Made by a program: the position numbers and the translations under genes. From positions 2,502,501 through 2,566,500 of the forward strand of contig NZ_CP115775.1 in assembly GCF_027913035.1 (NCBI RefSeq): 64,000 bases of DNA, in the 5' to 3' direction. The stretch comes from Paracoccus albus (GTDB taxonomy: Bacteria; Pseudomonadota; Alphaproteobacteria; Rhodobacterales; Rhodobacteraceae). The notes under the pieces are model-generated. The model was not told the origin of the DNA, did not search any database, and worked only from the letters and a program-made list of their open reading frames with translations. Each line of letters begins with the position of its first letter. Position 1 is the stretch's first letter. Shown here one piece after another: positions 1-8,739 of the stretch.

Positions 1-2
1 CT

Positions 3-239
3 ATCGATCATAGCTCTGCGACCGATACTGCCTGCCCGCCGGACTGGCCCGCCCAGCGCCTCTCTGAGGCCCGGGGCATTGTCGCCGATTTCGTCCATCA
101 CCCGGACAGCCTGATCATCCTGGCCTGCCGCGCCATCGCCGCGCACAGCCCCGAAGATCAGGAACGCCGCGAGGCCTTGGCCCTTGCCGGTCTGCTGATC
201 GCCGTGTCGAACCGCAAAGCGAAACGTGGTGACGCATGA
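3..239 (+). CDS. Hypothetical protein, 5' end outside the window
   Basis: An open frame runs from the window edge to a TGA at 237-239, giving 78 visible residues with no start inside the window. I recognise no domain; the visible part is alanine-rich and probably helical. Its stop overlaps the ATG of the VRR-NUC gene (ATGA), so it is the upstream member of a tightly coupled phage-type cluster. The real length and function cannot be judged from here. Confidence 0.55.
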   Translation: MDHSSATDTACPPDWPAQRLSEARGIVADFVHHPDSLIILACRAIAAHSPEDQERREALALAGLLIAVSNRKAKRGDA

Positions 240-658
240 CCCGCCGCACGCCAGAGGCCGATATCCAGCGCGCCATTGTCCACACATTGCGGATCGTCCT
301 GCCCCGCGATGCCATCATCCACCATTCCGCCAATGAGGTCGGATCGGGCAGCAAACCCGCACGCCAGCGCCAGGCGATCCTGACCGGCATGGGCGTATTC
401 CCGGGCTTCGCCGACCTGATCGTCCTGACCGGCGGTCAGGTGTTGTTTCTCGAAGTGAAGAGCCCCTCTGGCCGTCTTAGCCCCGCCCAGAAGGCGTTCC
501 GCGACATGGCGAAGGCCCAAAGCTTCGGCTGGGCGCTTGTCCGCTCGGTCGAGGACGCGCTGGGCGCCTTGGCCGATCACGGCATCACAACCAGGGTGCA
601 GGCGCTGAACAAACGTCAACGGCCGAGCGCCTCGGCGTCCCGGAGGGCCTGCGCATGA
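236..658 (+). CDS. VRR-NUC domain nuclease
   Basis: This 140-residue protein resembles the small stand-alone VRR-NUC nucleases (PD-(D/E)XK superfamily) of phages and integrated islands. The core lies at about residues 50-115: a glycine-rich GVFPGFADLIVL segment supplies the acidic residue, followed by LEVKSPSGRLSPAQ with the typical E-x-K pair. Such enzymes cut branched or damaged DNA; which substrate this one uses is not visible. It overlaps the gene before it by 4 bp and the helix-turn-helix gene after it by 4 bp, indicating one transcript. The last 20 or so residues are basic and low in complexity. Confidence 0.8.
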   Translation: MTRRTPEADIQRAIVHTLRIVLPRDAIIHHSANEVGSGSKPARQRQAILTGMGVFPGFADLIVLTGGQVLFLEVKSPSGRLSPAQKAFRDMAKAQSFGWALVRSVEDALGALADHGITTRVQALNKRQRPSASASRRACA

Positions 659-1620
659 GCCATTTCGCGACCAACTGGGCGATCCTGCAGCGTGGCCTGA
701 AGCCCGCCACCAAGATCGTGCTCTGGCATCTCTGCGACCGCCACAATCCCGATTTCGGCTGCTTCCCGACGCAAGTGCGATTGGCCGCAGACTGCGAGAT
801 GTCGGTGTCATCGCTGAACGATCATCTCCGGACGCTGGAAGAGGCGCGGCTGATCCACCGGGTTCGATGCCACGATCCACAGACGCATCGGCGTCAGGCA
901 ACCCGATACATCCTCGGCTTCGAGGACCGGTTTCCGGATCCTTCAGGCGATGGCGACAACAGCGATTCCGAGCCCGAGGATGGTGATGGCAGCGACGATC
1001 CATGTCCGGATTCCAGAGATGGAGCCATCTCCGAAAAATCGCCAAAGCCATCTCCGAATTTGGCCGGTTTCCATCTCCGAAATTCGGAGACTAACCCTGT
1101 AAGAGAACCTTTAAGGGAACCAGTAAAGGAGGAGGAGGACGCGCGGGCGCGCGATGATCGATTTGAAGAGCTTTTCGCAAACTTGCTCGACGCCCTCGGT
1201 TTCGACACCGATGCCGGCCTTCCGGGCTGGTGGCAGGGCTGGCCACCTCGCGAACATGTCCGCCGCTGGATCACCGATCTCGGGCTGACCGAGGATCGGA
1301 TCGTCGCCGTGGCCCGGGACAGCCGCAGCGCCCATCCCAATCCGCCGGACGGGCCGAGGGCGCTGGACAGGGCGATGGAACGGGCGGCAAGGAGCGCCGA
1401 GGCCGGGAAGCTCGCTGACGGCGACAAGCGCCGGAAGCGCGGCGGCAAGCCAGCCGACGCACCTCGCGCCAGTATGGACGAGATCGCGGGTTTCTATGCC
1501 AGCATGGTCAACGGCGACGGCTACCTGCCCTCCAACGCAATCTCGAACACGGTGCGCAATGCCATGCTGGAGCGAGGGCTGGTCACGCCGGAACGGCTGA
1601 GAATGCGGGGTGTGCTTTGA
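655..1620 (+). CDS. Helix-turn-helix phage-type protein, replication-protein-like
   Basis: The protein has 321 residues. Residues 15-80 form a winged helix-turn-helix like those at the N-terminus of phage replication and regulatory proteins (PTQVRLAADCEMSVSSLNDH as recognition region). An acidic linker follows at about 95-125, then a basic, less conserved C-terminal half. It is probably a DNA-binding protein that starts or controls replication of a prophage-like element. This rests on domain type and on its place between the VRR-NUC gene and another phage-type gene. It overlaps both neighbours by 4 bp. Confidence 0.7.
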   Translation: MSHFATNWAILQRGLKPATKIVLWHLCDRHNPDFGCFPTQVRLAADCEMSVSSLNDHLRTLEEARLIHRVRCHDPQTHRRQATRYILGFEDRFPDPSGDGDNSDSEPEDGDGSDDPCPDSRDGAISEKSPKPSPNLAGFHLRNSETNPVREPLREPVKEEEDARARDDRFEELFANLLDALGFDTDAGLPGWWQGWPPREHVRRWITDLGLTEDRIVAVARDSRSAHPNPPDGPRALDRAMERAARSAEAGKLADGDKRRKRGGKPADAPRASMDEIAGFYASMVNGDGYLPSNAISNTVRNAMLERGLVTPERLRMRGVL

Positions 1621-2294
1621 CGGTTCATCCCAGCTTCCCGACCAAAGGTGGTCAATCCACCCGCACCCGCCGCGCGCTGGGCGCCCAGCAGGCCTTGGAA
1701 TGGGCTTTTCGCATCGAGAAAGCCCGGCTGGACCTGCCAGAGCCTCCCGACCCCGAACGCGGCGAAGGTCTGGGCTTCGGCCTCGAATACGTGCTGATGC
1801 AGCGCGCCGCACTGGGCTGTCGCATCGACGGCGGGCGGTACAAGCCGGACAGTTCGACGCACGAGGATGCCGAGGTCGTCGCGGCCTGTGTCGCAGGCTT
1901 GCCGACCTCGCTCGGTGGCTTGCGCATGGCGATCCGCATCGCCGAACTGGCCCGCGCCGGCTTGACCCCTGACTGGATGCCCGGCGCCGTTCCACGCTGT
2001 GTCCCGGTCGAGATGAAGCGCAACCAGCACGGCGAACGCTCGATCACCATCCCAGTCGGCACGACCCGGGTGCTGTCGCGCGGCAAATGGCGGACGGTCG
2101 AACTCCGCGCCTGCCCAGTTACCTTCTCGCCGCATCCGGACCAGATCGCCGCCGCGCGTCGCCACTACGCGCAGTGGTGGCGGGCCCTGCGCTGGGTGCG
2201 GGACGGGCTGATCGCGGGCGGCATGCTGCGCAATATCGAAGTAACGGATACCCTCCCAAAACGAGAGCCCTGGCAAGCCAGCGGCCGTGTATGA
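1617..2294 (+). CDS. Conserved phage-type hypothetical protein
   Basis: This 225-residue frame starts at a TTG that overlaps the previous stop as TTGA, the same coupling as the two upstream junctions. I recognise no catalytic motif. A tryptophan-rich stretch near residue 185 (QWWRALRWVRDGL) and the ending KREPW are reminiscent of conserved proteins in rhodobacterial prophages. It is the last gene of the phage-type cluster and ends only 13 bp before the convergent gtrA-like gene, so phage-type DNA abuts chromosomal-type cargo abruptly here. Confidence 0.6.
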   Translation: MTVHPSFPTKGGQSTRTRRALGAQQALEWAFRIEKARLDLPEPPDPERGEGLGFGLEYVLMQRAALGCRIDGGRYKPDSSTHEDAEVVAACVAGLPTSLGGLRMAIRIAELARAGLTPDWMPGAVPRCVPVEMKRNQHGERSITIPVGTTRVLSRGKWRTVELRACPVTFSPHPDQIAAARRHYAQWWRALRWVRDGLIAGGMLRNIEVTDTLPKREPWQASGRV

Positions 2295-2307
2295 TGACCC
2301 TGAACCA

Positions 2308-2697
2308 TCACGGCGTTGGCGAAGGATCAGGTTTGAAGGCCCAGTATCGCGACAGGAAAAATGTGAACACCGCAGCGAGCAAGGTCGAGAAGAGCAGAGC
2401 CAGCTCCGCCGGTGTCGTTGCAAGCTTCAACAACAGCGCAAGGCCCGACTCATTGGCGATGAACCCAAGGACTGCAACAATAGCAAAGCGGGATAGCGAG
2501 TTTTGCGCATCCACACCATGCCCGGCGAAGGTGAACAGGTGATGCCCCCAGAAGCTGACCATGAATGCGGTAGCGAAGGCTGCAGAATTGCCGATCAGCG
2601 GTGCAACGCCAAGCCGGATCAGCATGATCGCGACGGCCAGATGCACCAGCGTCGCCGCCCCTCCGGTAAGGACGAAACGCGCGGCGGCGCCTAACAT
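2308..2697 (-). CDS. GtrA family membrane protein
   Basis: A 129-residue protein with four predicted membrane helices (about 8-28, 35-55, 72-95, 100-120), typical in size for GtrA. GtrA-family proteins are thought to help flip or hold polyprenyl-phosphate-linked sugars made by a GtrB-type transferase. It overlaps the GT2 gene by 7 bp and is the third gene of the GT39-GT2-GtrA unit. The set is the classic arrangement for making a lipid-linked sugar in the cytosol and delivering it outside the membrane. Confidence 0.85.
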   Translation of the reverse strand: MLGAAARFVLTGGAATLVHLAVAIMLIRLGVAPLIGNSAAFATAFMVSFWGHHLFTFAGHGVDAQNSLSRFAIVAVLGFIANESGLALLLKLATTPAELALLFSTLLAAVFTFFLSRYWAFKPDPSPTP

Positions 2698-3707
2698 TCG
2701 GGCATCCCGGCAATGGTGACATCTTCGGCAATCAAATAGCCGGGGCGACCTTTGACTTCGCTGAAAACGCGCGCCAGATATTCGCCCAGCACACCGATGG
2801 ACATCAGCTGGATGCCGCTGAAAAAGAAGATTGCCACCGCCAGTGTCGACCAGCCCGGCACGTCATGGCCCAGAAACAGGGTGCGACTGGCCAGGAATAG
2901 CCCATATAGGATCGACAGCGAGGCCAGGACCATGCCGATCCCGGTCCACATGCGCAGAGGCCAGTCGGTGAAGGCGGTCAGCCCGGTCATCCCAAGTTTC
3001 AGCAAACGGCGGAAGCCGAATTTGGTGCTGCCCCCACCGCGCGGCTGCAATTCGACCGGGATCGCAAGCGAGCGGAAGCCGACCCAGGCATAAAGCCCCT
3101 TCATGAAGCGGTTGCTCTCTGGCAGGGCACAAAGTGCATCGACGACCTTGCGGTCCATCAGCCGGAAATCGCGTGCACCGGCGGGCATGGGCACCTCGCT
3201 GCCGATGTTCAGGAAGCGGTAGAAGGCGGCGGTGCAGCGGCGTTTCAGCCAGCTTTCGTCGTCGCGATGGGCGCGGACCGCATAGACGATCTCATAGCCT
3301 TCGCGGTATTTTTCCAGCATCGTGTCGACATAGCGCAGGGGCTCTTGCAGGTCGGCATCGAGGATCACAACAGCCCTGCCCGCCGCATGCCGCAGCCCGG
3401 CCATGATCGCCTGCTCTTTTCCGAAATTGCGCGACAGGCGCAACACGCGGACCGGCACGCCCCAATGGCCAGACTGAACCAGTTCAAGGGTGGCATCGGT
3501 ACTGCCATCATCGACCACCAGAATTTCAGACTGCGGAGCAAGCCTGCGCGCCTTGCGCGACACCCGGTTCAGTGTTTCCGCAATATTCTCCGCCTCGTTG
3601 AAGGCGGGTATGACGAAGGACAGATCCGGCGCCGTCGGTCCGAGGTCGATTGCCCGTGGCATGGTGTTTGCCGTTTCGCGGGTGATATTCTGCATGCGAC
3701 TCATCAT
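2691..3707 (-). CDS. GT2 polyprenyl-phosphate glycosyltransferase (GtrB/ArnC type)
   Basis: This 338-residue family 2 transferase probably joins a nucleotide sugar to undecaprenyl phosphate. The GT-A fold covers about 25-230, with VIPAFNEAENI at the start, a first acidic motif VVDDGSTD, and LDADLQEP as the metal-binding motif. Two membrane helices lie at about 255-280 and 290-315, as in the DPM1/GtrB/ArnC group. It overlaps the GT39 gene by 4 bp and GtrA by 7 bp. The sugar is not predictable; glucose, aminoarabinose or mannose are all possible. Confidence 0.88.
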   Translation of the reverse strand: MMSRMQNITRETANTMPRAIDLGPTAPDLSFVIPAFNEAENIAETLNRVSRKARRLAPQSEILVVDDGSTDATLELVQSGHWGVPVRVLRLSRNFGKEQAIMAGLRHAAGRAVVILDADLQEPLRYVDTMLEKYREGYEIVYAVRAHRDDESWLKRRCTAAFYRFLNIGSEVPMPAGARDFRLMDRKVVDALCALPESNRFMKGLYAWVGFRSLAIPVELQPRGGGSTKFGFRRLLKLGMTGLTAFTDWPLRMWTGIGMVLASLSILYGLFLASRTLFLGHDVPGWSTLAVAIFFFSGIQLMSIGVLGEYLARVFSEVKGRPGYLIAEDVTIAGMPEC

Positions 3708-5230
3708 TTCACCTCGCCTGCGGCAGGGGTTACGAACAGGACGTGCCGTCCATATTCACCCAGGTTTTCAAGTCCCAATGCCGTGGCCTCTGGCGCCAAG
3801 CCCGGTGGTACAGAGAACGCGGCCGGTGTGCTGTCGGCGGACAGTCGGGCCAGGTCGTCGATCTCAATCGCCTGCGCCTTACCCTCCGAATAAAACTCGG
3901 CCGAGTAGCTGCGCCCGCCAACGGTATAAAGCGGTGCGCCGGACAACGCCGTATTGGCGGCGGCGACCAGTCCCCTGTCCGTTTTCAGCCGGATCTGTTG
4001 CGGTGCAAAAATGGCGGCCGAAGTCAGCAAGAGGAAAACCGCGAAGATCGCCGATGTCGCGATGGCAAACACTGCGCGCGCCACACGGCTCGGCTGAGGC
4101 CCGATTACTTTTGCGAACAGCGTGACCAGCAGAACGGCGGCGGCAGGCAGGCCCGGTAGAACATAGGCGGCAAGGATGTTGGATGCCGGTGTGAACAGCA
4201 AAAGCGGCGACACAGCCCAAAGCAGCAGATAGATCAGCCAGCCAGAGCGATCTTGTCGGACGGTCGTGAGGGTCTCGCCGGGACGGGTCAGCAACAAGGC
4301 CGGAACCAAGCTCCAAGGCAAAGCCGCCATCAGCCAGAACAGCCAGATCATTCCCTTTGCTTCCTTATGCCCGGACCCGTAAAGATCGCCTTGCCAGCCG
4401 GGGGTCAGGAAGCGCTGAATGTGCTCGCCAATCAGGAAATAGTGCAGGAAACCGGGCGTGGCAATTTCGGCGGCGACATACCAAGGCACCACCAGCACCA
4501 TCAGCATCGTTATGCGCCGTTTCCACAGAAGCTGACGCAACAGGTGCCAGTTCCGCGTCAATGCCAGCCAAAGCGTCAGCGGGATGGCACAAAGGACCAC
4601 GGCCACCGGACCCTTGGCAAGCATTCCGATCGCCAGCCCCAGGAAAACGGCATAGCCCCAGCGGCTGCCTGCCCCGCTGACCGCCTGCCAGAACCCGACC
4701 ATGACCAGTGTCGTGCCAAGGACCATCGGCATGTCGGTCATCACAAAGGCGGATGCGCCAAAGAACATCGCCATCGTTGCCAGTACGACAGTCGCGACCA
4801 GTGCGGTGTTTCGCCCAACGTTATCGCGCACCCAGAGCCAGACGAGAAACAGCACAGCCAGCGCCGTCAGCAGGATTGGCAGGCGCGCGGCGGCTTCATT
4901 CACGCCAAACAACTGCATCCCGCTCGCCGACAGCCAGGTATGTAGCGGCGGCTTACCCCAAAAGGGCACGCCATAGTCGAATTGCGGCGTCAGCCAGTTT
5001 CCGGTCTCGACCATCTTGCGCGCGATTTCTGCATAGCGCGCTTCGGTCGTGTCGGTGAAAGGCACGGCAAACATCGCCCAAATGCGCAAAAGCCCGGATC
5101 CCGTCAGAACAGCGAGCAGGAACCGACGTGCGGTGTTGTCCAGCTGCATATCCTGCAGCGTCGGGCGCAGAATTTGCCGGGCGTGCGTCGCGGCCGGCCG
5201 CTGGGCCGAATAGGCCTCGGTTATTGTCAT
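3704..5230 (-). CDS. ArnT-like GT39 glycosyltransferase
   Basis: A polytopic GT-C enzyme of about 508 residues. The first periplasmic loop carries the family acidic motif (FTDTTEARYAEIARKM) and a PFWGKPPLHTWLS segment as in ArnT, which moves an undecaprenyl-phosphate sugar onto lipid A. About a dozen membrane helices are followed by a soluble C-terminal domain. I chose the ATG at 5230 because AGGA lies 7 bp upstream; an in-frame ATG at 5275 has a weaker ribosome site. With the GT2 and GtrA genes it forms an envelope-sugar operon divergent from a two-component system. The acceptor is not proven to be lipid A. Confidence 0.85.
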   Translation of the reverse strand: MTITEAYSAQRPAATHARQILRPTLQDMQLDNTARRFLLAVLTGSGLLRIWAMFAVPFTDTTEARYAEIARKMVETGNWLTPQFDYGVPFWGKPPLHTWLSASGMQLFGVNEAAARLPILLTALAVLFLVWLWVRDNVGRNTALVATVVLATMAMFFGASAFVMTDMPMVLGTTLVMVGFWQAVSGAGSRWGYAVFLGLAIGMLAKGPVAVVLCAIPLTLWLALTRNWHLLRQLLWKRRITMLMVLVVPWYVAAEIATPGFLHYFLIGEHIQRFLTPGWQGDLYGSGHKEAKGMIWLFWLMAALPWSLVPALLLTRPGETLTTVRQDRSGWLIYLLLWAVSPLLLFTPASNILAAYVLPGLPAAAVLLVTLFAKVIGPQPSRVARAVFAIATSAIFAVFLLLTSAAIFAPQQIRLKTDRGLVAAANTALSGAPLYTVGGRSYSAEFYSEGKAQAIEIDDLARLSADSTPAAFSVPPGLAPEATALGLENLGEYGRHVLFVTPAAGEVK

Positions 5231-5395
5231 TATCTGGTCCTGCTTGATAGGCGGAGAGCTTGTGTTCGCCGCCATTTACCAAGCGAGACCTGTCCGCGCC
5301 GTTGCCGGAACTATAACAATCCGTAATGTCCCGCAGGCTTGACCAAGACACAGGGTGGGTTATCCCAGCGAAGGGAGCAACTGAAAGCAACACAA
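5231..5395. promoter_or_regulatory. Divergent control region, sugar operon / two-component system
   Basis: This spacer separates the leftward GT39 operon from the rightward response-regulator gene and must hold promoters for both. I see no clean OmpR-type direct repeat by eye. Shared control by the adjacent regulator is inferred from the arrangement only. Confidence 0.4.
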
Positions 5396-6067
5396 ATGCG
5401 CGTTCTTGTGGTAGAGGATCATACCGAAACGGCGGAATATATCTCTTCCAGCCTGCGCGCGCAGGGGCATCTGGTCGATCACTGCGATAATGGCCGCGAA
5501 GGCTTCCTGTCAGCGCTGGACAACAATTACGATGTGATGATTTTCGACCGTATGCTGCCGGGACTGGACGGGCTGACACTGATCAAATCGGTGCGCGGCG
5601 CAGGGGTAGAGACACCGATCCTGATCCTGTCAGCGATGGACGGCATCGACGACCGGGTCGAGGGGCTTGAGGCCGGATCGGACGATTATCTGGTCAAGCC
5701 GTTCTCGTTTCAGGAATTGTCGGCGCGGCTGGCGGCCCTGACCCGCAGACCCCCCCTGAAGACCGAGGAAACCGTCCTGCAGGTGGCCGATCTGGAAATG
5801 AACCTGATCCGTCGCACGGTCACGCGGGCGGGCCTGTCGCTGGACCTCCAACCCCGCGAATTCAGCCTGCTGGAATATCTGATGCGCAACGCCGGACGTG
5901 TGTTAACCCGCACCATGTTGCTGGAATCGGTCTGGGACTTTCACTTCGACCCCAAGACCAATGTCGTCGAGACCCATATCAGCCGCTTGCGTAACAAGGT
6001 CGACAAACCTTTCGACACCGAATTGATCCACACCGTCCGCGGCGCGGGCTACAGCCTGCATGGCTAG
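5396..6067 (+). CDS. OmpR/PhoB-type response regulator
   Basis: A 223-residue regulator from the ATG at 5396 (the frame extends back to a TTG at 5339, but the receiver begins at 5396 with MRVLVVEDH). The receiver spans 1-115 with the acidic pocket E7/D8, phospho-acceptor D51 in IFDRMLPG and K101 in LVKPF. A winged-helix Trans_reg_C domain covers about 125-220 and ends in HTVRGAGYSLHG. It overlaps the histidine kinase by 8 bp. Its position back to back with the GT39/GT2/GtrA operon suggests that it controls envelope sugar modification, as PmrAB-type systems do; this is inference. Confidence 0.92.
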   Translation: MRVLVVEDHTETAEYISSSLRAQGHLVDHCDNGREGFLSALDNNYDVMIFDRMLPGLDGLTLIKSVRGAGVETPILILSAMDGIDDRVEGLEAGSDDYLVKPFSFQELSARLAALTRRPPLKTEETVLQVADLEMNLIRRTVTRAGLSLDLQPREFSLLEYLMRNAGRVLTRTMLLESVWDFHFDPKTNVVETHISRLRNKVDKPFDTELIHTVRGAGYSLHG

Positions 6068-7457
6068 GCACACTGGCATATCGCGCTTCCTGCGCTCGAC
6101 CTCGGCGCGCCTGTCACTACGGTTCGCGGCGCTTTACGCAATCATTACCGCCTTGGTATTCGGGCTAAGCTATCATTTCGCGGATCGCGAGATCAGTGAA
6201 TGGGTATCAGATCAACTGGCCGATGATGCGGCCGGTTTCGCAAGTCTCTATGAAAGCGATGGGCTGGAGGCGGTTCAGGCAAAGCTAGGAGGTTTTGCCG
6301 GGTTCAATTTCGAAGACTATCGGATCTACCTGCTTGAGGACGCCAATGGCACCGTTCTGGCCGGAAATGTCGATGCCATCGACGGACAGGGCAGCGGCTA
6401 TGTCCCCATCGATGCAATTCACGCCGAAAAGCCACGCTATGAGGATGTTACCGGCTATCTGCTACATTCGGTGCAACTCGGCCCGAACCGGCTGACCTTG
6501 GGCACAAGCACCTATTTTCTTGAAGAGCTGCGCGAGGTTCTCGAGCGCGGTTTCGTTGCAGGCTTCATCCTCTTGCTGCTTGCTGGTTTGCTTGCGGGGA
6601 TCATTGTAGGTCGCAGAACCGAACAGCGGCTGACCCAGATTTCAGCGACATTGAAGTCGGTGGCGATGGGCCAGTTGGAACGTCGCGTCCCCACGACTGG
6701 CTCCGACAGCGATGATCTTGTCCGCATGGCAGAAGAAATCAACCGGACCATCGCCCAGCTTCAGAAGATGGTCGACAGCCAGAAGCAGATATCAGCAGAT
6801 ATTGCCCATGATCTTCGCACCCCGATGCAGCGTCTGAGGCAGCGGTTGGATGTGCTGCTGAATGCGCCCGATCTGACGCGTGAGAACAGGGAGGTCGCGG
6901 AACAGGCCGTCGAGATTGCCGACGATCTGATCGAGATATTCCATGCTCTGCTGCGGATCGCGCAGATCGAGGCCGGTCAGCGTTCAGTTCGGTTCGCCGC
7001 GACCCCGCTTGCCCCGATCCTCGCCCGGATTGAGGATGCTTATGGTCCCGTTGCCGAAGAAAACGATCAGACGCTGGTGTTTGACATTGAGGATCAGGAC
7101 GCGACGGTTCAAGGCGATCAGCAGCTGCTAACCCAGATGATTGCAAACCTCGTTGAAAACGCCCTGCGCCACAGTCCCTCGGGAACGCGGATCGAGGTGA
7201 CACTGGCAAGGGCAGAAAACAACGTTCTGCTTCAGGTTTCAGACGATGGACCAGGCATCCCAGCGGAGGAGTGGGATAAGGTCTTCCGCCGCTTTTATCG
7301 CCTTGAGAAAAGCCGAACCACTCCTGGCAACGGCTTGGGCCTTAGCATGGTCAGAGCGATCGCGGAGCTACACACCGCAGCAGTGACAATGAACGATAAC
7401 AATCCGGGCCTGAGCGTTCTGCTGCGTTTCAGCGAGGCAGCGCCGCGAGGAGCTTAA
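6060..7457 (+). CDS. Sensor histidine kinase
   Basis: A 465-residue membrane kinase. TM1 is at about 20-40 and TM2 at about 165-184, bounding a periplasmic sensor of about 120 residues. HAMP covers about 184-235. The H-box ADIAHDLRTPMQ puts the phosphorylated histidine at residue 250. The ATPase domain shows the N-box MIANLVENALRHS and the G-boxes DDGPGIP and GNGLGLSM. It is translationally coupled to the response regulator before it. The sensor domain is not one I can name, so the signal is unknown. Confidence 0.92.
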   Translation: MARHTGISRFLRSTSARLSLRFAALYAIITALVFGLSYHFADREISEWVSDQLADDAAGFASLYESDGLEAVQAKLGGFAGFNFEDYRIYLLEDANGTVLAGNVDAIDGQGSGYVPIDAIHAEKPRYEDVTGYLLHSVQLGPNRLTLGTSTYFLEELREVLERGFVAGFILLLLAGLLAGIIVGRRTEQRLTQISATLKSVAMGQLERRVPTTGSDSDDLVRMAEEINRTIAQLQKMVDSQKQISADIAHDLRTPMQRLRQRLDVLLNAPDLTRENREVAEQAVEIADDLIEIFHALLRIAQIEAGQRSVRFAATPLAPILARIEDAYGPVAEENDQTLVFDIEDQDATVQGDQQLLTQMIANLVENALRHSPSGTRIEVTLARAENNVLLQVSDDGPGIPAEEWDKVFRRFYRLEKSRTTPGNGLGLSMVRAIAELHTAAVTMNDNNPGLSVLLRFSEAAPRGA

Positions 7458-7920
7458 CCTGGACAATACAGCGTGCGAGACCTTGAAAGCGCCACACGAA
7501 CAAACCCGCAACAAAACAGTTTGACATTCGTGCCCGGGTTGACTCATAACCCAAGGATCGAAGACGAGCGCCCGGAGAACAGACGCCTCTCAGGTGCTCA
7601 TCAGGTCAGACCCTCCACACCTCCCCCTTGCCATGGTTCCTCCCCGACGCGATCTGTATTCGGGGGGGCGCAGCGCAGAAGATTGCCAGCGTCAGGCGAC
7701 TTCACCGGGGAATCCAGGCGGAATCCACCTGAGCCACAAAAGATCTTTTTCGATCAATAAAACAAGGCCTTAAGAATCTTCGCAGGGTGGATTCCTTGTG
7801 GATTCCGGGTGGATTCCGAGGATCCACTTGGCGGAAGCCAGCGACGGGATCCAGCGAGGCGGAAGCCACCGGGATCCACCCGCTGAGAAACCACCCAAAA
7901 CCACAGGACGACCCTGCCCC
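7458..7920. other. Gene-free stretch with repeat cluster
   Basis: No convincing gene lies in these 463 bp. The left part has no obvious signal. The right part (7709-7880) is crowded with copies of GTGGATTCC, its inverse GGAATCCAC and degenerate GGATCCA motifs; these are listed separately. The stretch separates the kinase gene from a phage-type methyltransferase remnant and probably marks an insertion boundary. Confidence 0.5.
7787..7817. repeat. Three tandem 11-bp repeats of GTGGATTCC
   Basis: GTGGATTCC begins at 7787, 7798 and 7809, an exact 11-bp spacing, so the copies face the same side of the helix. A perfect inverse copy, GGAATCCAC, is at 7720-7728, and degenerate GGATCCA copies follow to about 7880. 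This resembles an iteron or multi-site operator array; the binding protein is unknown. Confidence 0.75.
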
Positions 7921-8646
7921 ATGGACCTCACCTTCGCGCCGCGCCAGATCGAGTTCTGGCCGATCGAGCGCCTGCGCCCCTATGCCCGAAACGCCAAGAT
8001 GCATGGGCCCGATCAGGTCGCCCGGATCGCGGCGAGCATGGCCCGCTTCGGCTGGAACGTGCCCTGCATGGTCGGGGACGATGGCGAGCTGATCGCGGGT
8101 CATGGCCGCGTGCTGGCGGCAACGGAACTGGGGCTTCATGAGGTGCCGGTGATCCGGCTCAGCCATCTCGACGAGGCCGAACGCCGGGCCTACCGGATCG
8201 CCGACAACAAGCTGACGGAACTCGGCGACTGGGACGAGGAAATGCTGCGCGACGAGGTGGCCGGGCTGCTGGCCGACGATTTCGACCTCTCGCTGCTGGG
8301 CCTTGCCGAGGACGAGCTGGAGGCGCTGCTACAGGATCCGGATCTGGCAGATGACGGCGCGACCGAGGGCGAGGACGAGGTTCCAGAACCACCCGCCGAT
8401 CCGGTCTCGGTGCCGGGCGATCTCTGGCAACTCGGGCCGCACCGGCTGATCTGCGGCGACAGCACCAGCGCCGATGTGGTCGCAAAGCTGCTGGGTGATG
8501 TCCGGCCGCTGAACCCGCTATTCGTCGAGGCTCTGATGGGCTGGCCCACCGGGTAGACAGGCTCCGCCTCTGTGGCAATGGCGTGGTCCCACTGGTTGCG
8601 GCGCATGCGCTTAGAACTCTGGCGTATCAGCTGCTGGAGGACGAGT
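7921..8646 (+). pseudogene. ParB/Srx-domain DNA methyltransferase remnant fused to another methylase tail
   Basis: The intact part (7921 to about 8506) encodes a ParB-like N-terminal domain (IERLRPYARNAK, GHGRVLAA, ADNKLTE) as found before the catalytic domain of phage N6-adenine/N4-cytosine methylases. The frame reaches LICGDST, where the catalytic domain with DPPY should begin, but jumps to LNPLFVEALMGWPTG, the C-terminal signature of a different phage methylase family. A TAG at 8554-8556 then replaces the tryptophan expected after WPTG. The reading therefore lacks any catalytic motif. The same tail occurs at 33856-33934. It is a fusion relic from deletion, not a working enzyme. Confidence 0.75.
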
Positions 8647-8739
8647 GATCCGGTCGGCTAACAAGCTCAAAGGCAGCTTTGAGCCCAAAGTACCAGTTAC
8701 TGCACTATGCGCGAATGTCGGCCATCAATGATACTACGC

